From NCBI GenBank assembly GCA_025358195.1, contig JANYKP010000266.1, positions 1 to 7,986 on the forward strand: a stretch of 7,986 bases of DNA. The letters run 5' to 3'. The stretch comes from Cyclobacteriaceae bacterium. GTDB taxonomy: Bacteria > Bacteroidota > Bacteroidia > Cytophagales > Cyclobacteriaceae. Positions 1-6,016 of this stretch are shown here, in pieces (the first letter of the stretch is position 1; every line of letters starts with the position of its first letter). Made by a program: the position numbers and the translations under genes. The notes below the pieces were generated by a model. The model ran no database searches. It worked only from the letters and a program-made list of their open reading frames with translations, and was not told the DNA's origin.

Positions 1-474
1 AGCCGTTCTTGCTCCTTTGCGTTCCAGGATCGCGTTGGTACCTCGCGTAGAACCCAGCCGCATTTCCAGTGGAGGAAATTTTTTATTCAGGGGAGTGATC
101 GTGAGAAGCCGGGCGGCTAAAATGGGAACTTCTTCATTCGATGTAATTTCGAAAGTTGATTCATTAAATGTTTTATGCAATGGCGATTGGAGATGAATGC
201 GATTTTTAACCAGATCGATCCAATCGATTTTTGAAGAGAATGATTTTTCTACTAAGCGAAATTCGAAATCCCGGAAAATATCATACTCAACCGGCCACGC
301 CATTTCAACTTGTAGGGTGTGATCATCTACACGCTTCACCATTTTTCCCCGAAGGACGCTGCTGCTGAGTACTTTTAGCCGTTGAATTTCACCGGCTGGT
401 GTACAGGCGATACAATCTGTAAACGTGCCACCGGTGTCAATCCAGAGTTGCCAGGATGAAGGAGTGGAAGTCAC
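1..474 (-). CDS. 5-oxoprolinase / hydantoinase-type hydrolase, N-terminal fragment (runs off window)
   Basis: First 158 codons of a long gene that continues past base 1. The N-terminus carries the hydantoinase/oxoprolinase phosphate-binding motif (residues 12-20, IDTGGTFTD). Next comes a stretch typical of the family (RLKVLSSS), and the fragment ends with STRGTNAILERKGARTA (about residues 142-158), also a family signature. Enzymes of this family open 5-oxoproline or hydantoin rings using ATP; bacterial 5-oxoprolinases are often HyuA-HyuB fusions of over 1,200 residues, acting in the cytoplasm. The start is GTG at 474: an in-frame TAA lies at 480-478, only one codon before it, and the first in-frame ATG falls after the phosphate motif. 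No Shine-Dalgarno sequence is visible. Family call is strong; whether the substrate is 5-oxoproline or another cyclic amide cannot be told from this part. Confidence 0.87.
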   Translation of the reverse strand, partial: MTSTPSSWQLWIDTGGTFTDCIACTPAGEIQRLKVLSSSVLRGKMVKRVDDHTLQVEMAWPVEYDIFRDFEFRLVEKSFSSKIDWIDLVKNRIHLQSPLHKTFNESTFEITSNEEVPILAARLLTITPLNKKFPPLEMRLGSTRGTNAILERKGARTA

Positions 475-483
475 GTGTTATTG

Positions 484-542
484 AAGTTTAAAGTTTAAAC
501 TAAAAGTTTAAAGTTTGACTTTCTGCTTTAAGCTTTCCGCTT
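484..542. repeat. Short tandem words (AAGTTTAAAGTTT type) in intergenic gap
   Basis: The 68-base gap between the two minus-strand genes is almost wholly made of short repeated words. AAGTTTAAAGTTT occurs twice (484-496 and about 504-516), with the self-complementary AGTTTAAACT inside the first copy. It is followed by a second word family, CTTTCTGCTTTAAGCTTT and CCGCTTTCA, up to the stop codon of the lipoprotein gene. It may act as a terminator for that gene or be a mobile or slippage-derived repeat; the sequence does not decide. Confidence 0.6.
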
Positions 543-1031
543 TCATTGAGAAGGCATTGACAGGACCACCGTCTTCCTAGCCATCTTGATTCCGATAGCG
601 TGGCTGAATTGCTGAGAACCATCCGGCCGGTCTTTGAAAACGGGCCGGGTAAATAACAGAGAATCTTCTCCCGCCTTTTGGAGATTATCCACGGCCTGGC
701 CTGCGTCTGCACCGGTAATATAGGCGTCCACCAGTTTCTTTTCAATTTCACGCAAAGCGGCATCATCGGGTATCAGCGAGTATATCCTCACGTTCCGTGC
801 AGCAGCAATCGAATCGATTTTTGATTTTTGATTTAAGAATTTGTCCACTTTCTCCACATCGGCCAACACCGAATTGGCATAGGATAACGCAGCTGCCTCC
901 AGGTCCGCGTCGGAAACACGTTTGATGTCCTGTGTGGCCATACCATCGTGTAACCGCTTACGCTGTTCATCGCTGAGTTTGCCGCCGCAGGCACAGCAGA
1001 ATAATATTGCGATTAAGACTAACTTCTTCAT
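543..1031 (-). CDS. Small predicted lipoprotein, possibly Tll0287-like (DUF3365-like)
   Basis: 162 residues. The N-terminus is a short signal peptide (MKK, then a hydrophobic stretch to about residue 14) with a cysteine cluster at 12, 13 and 15; C15 after Ala is the likeliest lipidated residue, but the lipobox is not canonical. The mature part is charged and helical. The segment around IKRVSDADLEAAA (about residues 36-48), followed by a late NVRIYSLIPDD stretch and a SLLFTRPVF segment, resembles the layout of Tll0287-like/DUF3365 sensor-type domains. The cysteine pair used for heme in such proteins is not seen, so this is a weak family guess. The ATG at 1029-1031 directly precedes the signal peptide. 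It lies 68 bases before the oxoprolinase gene on the same strand and is divergent from prfA. Probably anchored in the inner or outer membrane facing the periplasm; function unknown. Confidence 0.75.
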   Translation of the reverse strand: MKKLVLIAILFCCACGGKLSDEQRKRLHDGMATQDIKRVSDADLEAAALSYANSVLADVEKVDKFLNQKSKIDSIAAARNVRIYSLIPDDAALREIEKKLVDAYITGADAGQAVDNLQKAGEDSLLFTRPVFKDRPDGSQQFSHAIGIKMARKTVVLSMPSQ

Positions 1032-1096
1032 AGATAAGATTTCAAATTATTTCAAAGCTACCGCTCCAGGATGCAATTCAAAAGGGTATTCTTTTT

Positions 1097-1166
1097 GCCA
1101 CGGATGGCACGGATTACCTCGGATTTTTTGTAATTTTTTTTTGTGGTAATCAGTGTAATCTGAGGC
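1097..1166. repeat. Imperfect inverted repeat with repeated ACGGAT words
   Basis: Left arm 1097-1120 and right arm 1143-1166 are reverse complements at 18 of 24 positions by my alignment, with a T-rich loop of 22 bases between. The left arm itself is a stack of about 10-base units (CACGGATGG, CACGGATTAC, CTCGGATTTT). It lies in the 194-base divergent gap between the small lipoprotein gene and prfA; apart from this element and the prfA promoter I see nothing in that gap. It resembles dispersed intergenic repeats that I recall from other genomes, but that is memory, not a search. Confidence 0.6.
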
Positions 1167-1202
1167 TGTCGCTTTAGGCCGTGGCTTATCACCTCGAATT
1201 TA

Positions 1203-1210
1203 TAACTTTG
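1203..1210 (+). promoter_or_regulatory. Probable prfA promoter -7 box (TAACTTTG)
   Basis: TAACTTTG is a perfect match to the Bacteroidota sigma-A -7 consensus TAnnTTTG, ending 15 bases before the prfA ATG, so the leader would be very short. No convincing TTTG -33 element is seen at the usual spacing, so the box alone carries the call. Confidence 0.6.
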
Positions 1211-1225
1211 CGCCGATATTAAGAT

Positions 1226-2293
1226 ATGATCGAAAAACTCGAAGAAATAAACCATCGCTTTGAAGAAGTAGGACAACTCCTCGGACAACAGGGTGTAGTG
1301 GCTGACATGAAAAAGTTCACCCAACTGAGCAAGGAATATCGTGAGCTGGAAAAGGTAGTGATTAAGTACAAGGCCTATCGCGCGGTGTTGGAAGGTCTGG
1401 AACATGCCAGAGATGTGCTGGAGAAGGAAAAGGATTCTGAATTGCGCGAGCTAGCAAAGATGGAACTGGATGAACTGACACCCAAACGTGACACCATCGA
1501 TGAAGAGATCAAGGAACTCCTCATGCCCAAAGACCCCAATGATGACAGGAATTGTATCCTCGAAATCCGGGCGGGCACCGGCGGAGACGAAGCGGCTATT
1601 TTTGCCGGAGACCTTTGGCGTATGTATCAGCGTTTCTGCGACCGAAAAGGATTAAAAGTGACGGTCATGGATGTGACAGAAGGAACAGCCGGGGGATACA
1701 AGGAAGTGATCAGTCTCATCGAGGGTTCGGGAGTTTACGGAATTTTTAAATATGAGTCAGGTGTACACCGCGTGCAGCGCGTGCCGGATACAGAACAACA
1801 GGGACGAGTTCATACGTCCGCAGCGTCGGTTGTGGTCTTACCGGAGGCTGAAGAAGTGGATGTGACGATAAACCCGGCGGATCTTGAATATCAAACAGCG
1901 CGAAGCAGTGGGGCCGGTGGACAGAACGTAAACAAAGTAGAAACGAAAGTGCAGCTCACCCACAAACCCACAGGCATCGTGATCACGTGTCAGGTGGAGC
2001 GCTCACAACATGCCAACCGTGAACGGGCTTTGCAAATGCTTCGCGCCAAGTTGTACGAGATGGAAGTTGAAAAGCAGAATAATGAAATAGGCGCATCACG
2101 ACGTTCACAGGTTCGCAGTGGTGACCGCTCAGAAAAAATCAGGACCTACAATTATCCGCAGAGTCGCGTAACCGACCACCGCATCGGTTTCACAAAACAT
2201 AGCCTTCCTGCTATTATGAACGGGGAGATAGACGATTTTATTCAGCAACTCAAGATGGCTGAAACGGCTGAGCGAATGACGGAGGGAAAATAA
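1226..2293 (+). CDS. prfA: Peptide chain release factor 1
   Basis: 355 residues, the normal RF1 length. The protein recognises UAA and UAG stop codons in the ribosomal A site and triggers peptidyl-tRNA hydrolysis. Visible landmarks are an N-terminal helical domain (1-100), the signature RAGTGGDEAA starting near residue 114, the stop-codon recognition region with HRVQRVPDTEQQGRVHTSA, and the catalytic GGQ at residues 231-233 inside SSGAGGQNVNKVETKV. The C-terminal part has the RSGDRSEKIRTYNYPQ segment usual in RF1. RF1 rather than RF2 is supported by length and by the P-x-T recognition tripeptide; it reads PDT (187-189) here, where well-studied RF1s have PAT or PVT. The ATG follows a good TAnnTTTG box. 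It stands alone on the plus strand, with no co-directional partner in the window. Confidence 0.97.
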   Translation: MIEKLEEINHRFEEVGQLLGQQGVVADMKKFTQLSKEYRELEKVVIKYKAYRAVLEGLEHARDVLEKEKDSELRELAKMELDELTPKRDTIDEEIKELLMPKDPNDDRNCILEIRAGTGGDEAAIFAGDLWRMYQRFCDRKGLKVTVMDVTEGTAGGYKEVISLIEGSGVYGIFKYESGVHRVQRVPDTEQQGRVHTSAASVVVLPEAEEVDVTINPADLEYQTARSSGAGGQNVNKVETKVQLTHKPTGIVITCQVERSQHANRERALQMLRAKLYEMEVEKQNNEIGASRRSQVRSGDRSEKIRTYNYPQSRVTDHRIGFTKHSLPAIMNGEIDDFIQQLKMAETAERMTEGK

Positions 2294-2307
2294 TTGATCA
2301 ATGGGTT

Positions 2308-2410
2308 GATTTGAAAATTTGAAAATGAGTCTGAGGTGAAATTAATAAACGGATCGTCGAGACAATGAGCCCTACATCGTATAATTTTCAAATCGAATAA
2401 TTTTCAAATT
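2308..2410. repeat. Inverted set of TTTGAAAAT words between convergent genes
   Basis: Between the prfA stop and the stop of the LPP20-like gene, the word TTTGAAAAT occurs twice on the left (within 2308-2326) and its complement ATTTTCAAAT twice on the right (2384-2393 and 2400-2409). The arms can pair across about 57 bases, giving an AT-rich foldback that could terminate transcription from both sides. A terminator role is inferred from position; the arms are long-range and not followed by a clean U-tract on both strands. Confidence 0.5.
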
Positions 2411-2412
2411 AA

Positions 2413-2958
2413 TTAATTCTCGGCCTCCGACTTTTTTACCTCTTCATCAAGAATTTTTTGAATCAGCGCCTGCTGACGCTCGTTGATCGTTTGGTCGGTC
2501 TTCGCCTGTTTTTTCATGAAGCGAAACATGGCGTTTTTCTTGATCTCATACGCGATAAATACGGTGTATTTCTTTTCTTTTTCATTGAAGTATTTTTTTT
2601 CGCCGATTTTACGGAGGTCTGCCAGATCGGTGTTCATCACTTCGCGCGCCAGGCTTTGAAACTTCTGTGCTACATCGGCCCCACGTTCATTCTCCGTTTG
2701 GCCCTGGTAGTTGTCAGCCACTTGTTTCATGGTGGTGTTTACCTGTCCGGCCAAAATTGTTTTAGCTTCAATGTCCGCCTTACCGCGAGCAATGTTGTCG
2801 GCCGAACTTTCACCCTTGCCGGTTCCGCGAAAGAAGCGGTTATTTGATTCATAGGCATTACCGCTGAAGGGCTCACTCACTTTTTTCCCGAAAGGACTGG
2901 AGGCGCACCCTGCAATAAAAAGAAAGAGAACAGATAATTGACCGATACGGGTTTTCAT
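2413..2958 (-). CDS. LPP20-like lipoprotein
   Basis: 181 residues. The signal peptide ends in a good lipobox, I15-A16-G17-C18, so C18 is the predicted lipidated cysteine and the protein is membrane-anchored. The mature region has an alanine-rich helix with ARGKADIEAKTILAGQVN (about residues 58-75), then a strand-rich end with KKYTVFIAYEIKK and a highly charged helical tail rich in Lys and Glu. This order (helix of the A-x-x-A type followed by a short YxVFIAYE strand) fits LPP20-family lipoproteins, whose role is mostly unknown. The ATG at 2956-2958 directly precedes the signal peptide. It is convergent with prfA and about 70 bases from the next gene, so it is probably its own transcription unit. 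Lipoprotein call is firm, family call moderate. Confidence 0.8.
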   Translation of the reverse strand: MKTRIGQLSVLFLFIAGCASSPFGKKVSEPFSGNAYESNNRFFRGTGKGESSADNIARGKADIEAKTILAGQVNTTMKQVADNYQGQTENERGADVAQKFQSLAREVMNTDLADLRKIGEKKYFNEKEKKYTVFIAYEIKKNAMFRFMKKQAKTDQTINERQQALIQKILDEEVKKSEAEN

Positions 2959-2978
2959 ACAATGATTGTTAGGTGTTA

Positions 2979-2986
2979 TAAATTTA
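2979..2986 (-). promoter_or_regulatory. Possible -7 box of the LPP20-like gene (TAAATTTA)
   Basis: Read on the minus strand, TAAATTTA matches TAnnTTTG at all but the last fixed base and sits 20 bases before the ATG, a layout like that of the prfA box. There is a TTTG further upstream, but only 13 bases away, closer than the usual spacing of about 19-21. Treat as tentative. Confidence 0.3.
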
Positions 2987-3028
2987 CGAAAAACTGTGCC
3001 AAAAATTCGCCCATAAACCTTCTTTTCC

Positions 3029-3742
3029 CTACGAAATCACGGTACAGATTACTTGCCACCGGAAGGCCCATTTCCATTTCATTCGAAACCTCTGAATGCC
3101 AGCTTTAAACAAGATGTCAGCCAACTCTTGCTTGGTGAAAGCCCGCAACACGGATAGTGGCGCATCAAATTTTACCATCGCTGATTTGGAAAAAACTTTG
3201 GTGAGGAGGCGAATGGAATGGAACGCAAGCCAATGCCGGTGGATATCATTGATGACAAGACCCGTTCCCGCCTGGTGTTTTAATTTTGAAAAGAAATCGA
3301 CTAATGTATCGTGTGTAAAGTGGTGATAAAATAGCGTTCCCAAGATGATGTCATAGTTCCGTTGCTGAAATTCCATTGAAAAAATATCCAACGCCTCAAA
3401 AGAAATTTCAGGATAGGCTTTGCAATTGCTTTTGGCAAAGTCAATGATATGTGGGTTAGCATCAATGCCGGTGAGTTTCAGGGTGAGGTTATTTTTCCTT
3501 CCCCAATCGGCCAACCGTTTCAGCATATCGCCGCCGCCACAGCCGAGGTCTGCAATGGACCACGCTTTTTTCTTTTGTCCTTTTGTCAATTGCTTGATGC
3601 CCTCCAGTGTAACAGCATTTCCGCCGAGCCACCGGTTGATAAATTCCAGTTCGCGCAAAGTCTGGTTCACCACGTCGCCACTGCACTGAAGATCATCCAT
3701 AATCTCGATTTGATGGGAACGATGTTGGAAGCGGGAAAACAT
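3029..3742 (-). CDS. Class I SAM-dependent methyltransferase next to type III PKS
   Basis: 237 residues, soluble, no signal peptide. Motif I is clear at 64-71 (IADLGCGGG), followed by the acidic residue that would bind the SAM ribose in GIDAN (D94), an ALDI segment at 117-120, and motif IV YDIILGTLFYHH at 130-141. The C-terminal part is basic and aromatic (KWKWAFRW) and could contact a lipid-like substrate or membrane. It is transcribed in the same direction as the PKS, 83 bases downstream of it, with a repeat-rich gap between. The neighbour suggests O- or C-methylation of the polyketide product; the sequence alone gives no substrate. The ATG at 3742 is preferred, because the RSHQIEIMDDLQ segment just after it looks like part of the family domain; M15 is the alternative start. 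Confidence 0.85.
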   Translation of the reverse strand: MFSRFQHRSHQIEIMDDLQCSGDVVNQTLRELEFINRWLGGNAVTLEGIKQLTKGQKKKAWSIADLGCGGGDMLKRLADWGRKNNLTLKLTGIDANPHIIDFAKSNCKAYPEISFEALDIFSMEFQQRNYDIILGTLFYHHFTHDTLVDFFSKLKHQAGTGLVINDIHRHWLAFHSIRLLTKVFSKSAMVKFDAPLSVLRAFTKQELADILFKAGIQRFRMKWKWAFRWQVICTVIS

Positions 3743-3747
3743 TACAA

Positions 3748-3822
3748 ACGAATTACGAATAATGAGTTAAGAATTACGAGGTACGAATTAAATTCGTCAT
3801 TCGACATTCGCACTTCGTCATT
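3748..3822. repeat. Repeated GAATTACGA / TTCGTCATT words with central palindrome
   Basis: GAATTACGA occurs at 3750-3758 and 3771-3779, and TTCGTCATT at 3793-3801 and 3814-3822. Between them is a perfect palindrome, ACGAATT-A-AATTCGT (3783-3797). The left words are near-complements of the right ones, so the whole gap can fold back. It fills nearly all of the space between the PKS stop and the methyltransferase start, and so could attenuate transcription between them; that is inference. Confidence 0.65.
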
Positions 3823-3825
3823 TCA

Positions 3826-4929
3826 CTAACGCATTTCAATTTTCAACACCATACTTTCCAACGTCAAGCCCGGGCCAAAGGCAAAACTTAGGATGCGTTT
3901 GTCGTGATCAGAAGCGTTGAGGTTTTTGCAAATCTCCCGAAGCACAAAGAGCACGGTGGGAGACGACATATTTCCGAATTTTCTAAGGACTTCGTAAGCG
4001 TATTTATTGTGTTCTTTCGTTAAGCCCAATTCACCTTCAATGGCTTCCAGGATTCTTTTTCCACCAGGATGAATGGCAAAATAAGCTACTTCCGGAAGAC
4101 TTTGGTGAATTTTTGAAAGCAAGGAACGGGTAAGATTTTTGATCCCGGTCCGGATGAATTCCGGCACATACGATGATAGGCGCATTTCAAACCCAACATC
4201 GCCAACGGTCCAGGTCATGTCGTGCTCACCCTCCGTGGCAAGTTGACAATGAAAACTTTCCTGTAAAAGGTTTAATCCATTCCTGGCGGTGCCTTCGACA
4301 AGAACAGCCGCGGCCCCATCCGCAAATAATGCATTGGCCAATAAATTATCCTCTGTGTTTTCTTTTTGAAAGTGAATCGTACACAATTCCGTGCAAACGA
4401 TAAGGGCTTTTGCATTGGGTCGGGAGGTACACACGGCGTCAGCAAGTTTCAGTGCGTTAAACGCCGCGTAACATCCCATGAAGTTGATGCTCGTACGCTC
4501 TATGTCGGAGTTCAGCCCCAACGCTTTTACCAGGTCAATATCAAGACCCGGTGCGTACATGCCTGTGCAACTGACAACGATCAGATGTGTGATGCTATCT
4601 TTTCGCAAGTCACCAATGGGCGTAAGGCAGGATGATACTGCTTCCAGGCTGACAGCCAGGGCATGGCGGCGGTATAGCTCCAGCCTTCGCTTGGTGGAAG
4701 GAAATGGTTCCATGCCGGCGGTGTTCTCATAAAAGTGGAAGCCCTCGGTTTTTCCATAGTCATCCAACACCGAATAACGCGTTTCGATGCCGCTGGCGCG
4801 AAAAAGAATTCGCAGCTTGCGGGCATCATCTTCGCCAAGCTCCATAGCCCGCGTCATAAATTCCGCAATGGCTGACTGGCCGAGCAAATGAGGGGGGGTG
4901 GCCGTACCGATAGAGGTGATGAAACTCAT
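3826..4929 (-). CDS. Type III polyketide synthase (chalcone/stilbene synthase superfamily)
   Basis: 367 residues, typical length for a bacterial type III PKS. The catalytic triad is visible and well spaced: Cys153 in SINFMGCYAAFNALKLA, His287 in YFAIHPGGKRI and Asn320 in RKFGNMSSPTVLF. The C-terminal glycine-rich loop is SFAFGPGLTLE (348-358), and the N-terminal domain has the SCTGMYAPGLDID segment (120-132). Such homodimeric enzymes extend a CoA-linked starter with malonyl-CoA and cyclise the chain to a resorcinol, pyrone or phloroglucinol without an acyl carrier protein. Starter and ring type cannot be read from sequence. The methyltransferase gene follows on the same strand; a UbiA gene starts 50 bases away on the other strand. 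The ATG at 4929 gives a complete N-terminus (SFITSIGTATPP). Cytoplasmic, acting on membrane-destined products if the phenolic-lipid idea is right. Confidence 0.95.
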   Translation of the reverse strand: MSFITSIGTATPPHLLGQSAIAEFMTRAMELGEDDARKLRILFRASGIETRYSVLDDYGKTEGFHFYENTAGMEPFPSTKRRLELYRRHALAVSLEAVSSCLTPIGDLRKDSITHLIVVSCTGMYAPGLDIDLVKALGLNSDIERTSINFMGCYAAFNALKLADAVCTSRPNAKALIVCTELCTIHFQKENTEDNLLANALFADGAAAVLVEGTARNGLNLLQESFHCQLATEGEHDMTWTVGDVGFEMRLSSYVPEFIRTGIKNLTRSLLSKIHQSLPEVAYFAIHPGGKRILEAIEGELGLTKEHNKYAYEVLRKFGNMSSPTVLFVLREICKNLNASDHDKRILSFAFGPGLTLESMVLKIEMR

Positions 4930-4942
4930 TTCTCAATACTAC

Positions 4943-4974
4943 TTGAAAAAGGTTTATTTTAATCATTAAGTTTC
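4943..4974 (+). promoter_or_regulatory. Possible UbiA promoter (TTG, 21-base spacer, TAAGTTTC)
   Basis: TTG at 4943-4945 and TAAGTTTC at 4967-4974 are 21 bases apart and match the Bacteroidota -33/-7 pattern except for the last base of the -7 box. The start would fall close to the ATG at 4980, so the transcript might be nearly leaderless. The 50-base gap must also hold the oppositely directed PKS promoter, for which I find no good box. Confidence 0.4.
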
Positions 4975-4979
4975 GATCT

Positions 4980-5873
4980 ATGTTTTCAAAATCCACATTT
5001 CTTCACCTTCGCATTCCTTTTTCCTATTTCTTACTGCCCGTCTTCTTATTTGCGCTTGCTGAGTCTCCTAATCTGGGCGAGACACGACTGCTGTGGGTGT
5101 TTATTATTCTCCACTTCTTATTGTATCCGGCCAGCAACGGCTATAACAGTTATTTCGACAAGGACGAGAAAAGCATCGGAGGCCTTAAGAATCCGCCACT
5201 TGTAAACAAAGGGCTTTATTGGATGTCTCTTTTATTGGATGTCGCGGCGATTGTCTTCGGGTTTATTAAAGTTTCCTTTCTGTTTTCATGCATGCTGGTG
5301 ATCTACGGACTTGTTTCAAAGGCCTATAGTCATCCTTCGGTGCGATTGAAAAAATATCCGATAGGAGGCTGGATTGTAACTGGTTGGTTCCAGGGGACTT
5401 TCACCTTTATGATGTGCTATGCGGGAATCAATAATTTTGATGTTGTCAATCTTCTGCAAGTGAAAGTACTCGTACCGGCTGCACTCACCAGCATCATGTT
5501 GTGGGCCAACTATCCATTGACACAAGTGTATCAGCACGAAGAAGATGCAAAGCATGGAGATAACACCATGAGCCGGATGCTGGGCATTCGCGGTACATTT
5601 TACTTTGCAGGCATCTTCTTTGCTCTGGCAGCGGCAGGATTTATGTTCTTCTTCGTTAATTTTTATGAAACACGCTATTGCTGGACATTCCTGGCAGCGC
5701 TAAGTCCCGTCGTACTCTACTTTGGATTTTGGTTTCTAAAAGTTCTCCGCGATCCCAGGGAGGCAGATTTTAAACATACGATGAGGCTCAATTTTATTTC
5801 GGCCACCTGCTTAAATGCATTTTTCATCTGGTTCTTTTTTGACGTGAGCCATTTGGGGGAATATCTTTTTTAG
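4980..5873 (+). CDS. UbiA-family membrane prenyltransferase
   Basis: 297 residues, very hydrophobic, with about eight predicted membrane helices (roughly 12-28, 36-52, 80-95, 97-113, 131-149, 162-179, 205-226 and 235-288 as two). The first Asp-rich motif is NSYFDKDE (N56, D60, D62), which keeps the N-x3-D part but has Lys where family members usually have the third Asp. The second motif, YQHEEDAKHGDNT (184-196), keeps three acidic residues before the conserved Gly. Such enzymes move an isoprenyl chain from its diphosphate to an aromatic acceptor, or to a glycerol or heme in other branches, in the inner membrane. The divergent PKS suggests a polyketide-derived phenol as acceptor; the sequence alone does not show it. 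The ATG starts right at the first helix. It is convergent with the TIM-barrel gene, with a hairpin between. Confidence 0.88.
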   Translation: MFSKSTFLHLRIPFSYFLLPVFLFALAESPNLGETRLLWVFIILHFLLYPASNGYNSYFDKDEKSIGGLKNPPLVNKGLYWMSLLLDVAAIVFGFIKVSFLFSCMLVIYGLVSKAYSHPSVRLKKYPIGGWIVTGWFQGTFTFMMCYAGINNFDVVNLLQVKVLVPAALTSIMLWANYPLTQVYQHEEDAKHGDNTMSRMLGIRGTFYFAGIFFALAAAGFMFFFVNFYETRYCWTFLAALSPVVLYFGFWFLKVLRDPREADFKHTMRLNFISATCLNAFFIWFFFDVSHLGEYLF

Positions 5874-5910
5874 GCATGGAAAGAATGTAGAATGTAAAAT
5901 GCTCAATATT

Positions 5911-5948
5911 AAATGTAAAAGTTTTGGTTAGCTCTAACTTTTACATTT
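5911..5948. terminator. AT-rich hairpin between convergent genes, probable bidirectional terminator
   Basis: Perfect 13-base arms AAATGTAAAAGTT (5911-5923) and AACTTTTACATTT (5936-5948) with a 12-base loop. T-runs lie after it on the plus strand and A-runs before it, so it could terminate both UbiA and the opposing gene. A further copy of the word AATGTAAAA at 5891-5899 shows the same repeated-word habit as the other gaps. Confidence 0.65.
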
Positions 5949-6003
5949 TTCATTCTGGATTCCTTAATTCTCTTAGCCAGGTGATTGTACATGCGGCGCG
6001 ACG

Positions 6004-6016
6004 AGGGACAGTCCCT
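6004..6016. repeat. GC-rich palindrome AGGGACAGTCCCT
   Basis: Perfect 6-base inverted repeat around one central base, overlapping the stop codon of the TIM-barrel gene and embedded in a GC-rich stretch (GCGGCGCGACG just before it) unlike the AT-rich remainder of the gap. It may be an end of a dispersed palindromic element. Confidence 0.4.

Noticed and set aside
1058..1405. 115-residue open frame on the minus strand
   Set aside because: Antisense to the prfA start and crosses the inverted repeat; no family features.
2458..2847. 129-residue open frame on the plus strand
   Set aside because: Lies antisense inside the LPP20-like gene, with a low-complexity Phe-rich translation; the minus-strand lipoprotein has a signal peptide and lipobox.
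3449..3829. 126-residue open frame on the plus strand
   Set aside because: Antisense to the methyltransferase gene and running through the repeat gap; no recognisable domain.
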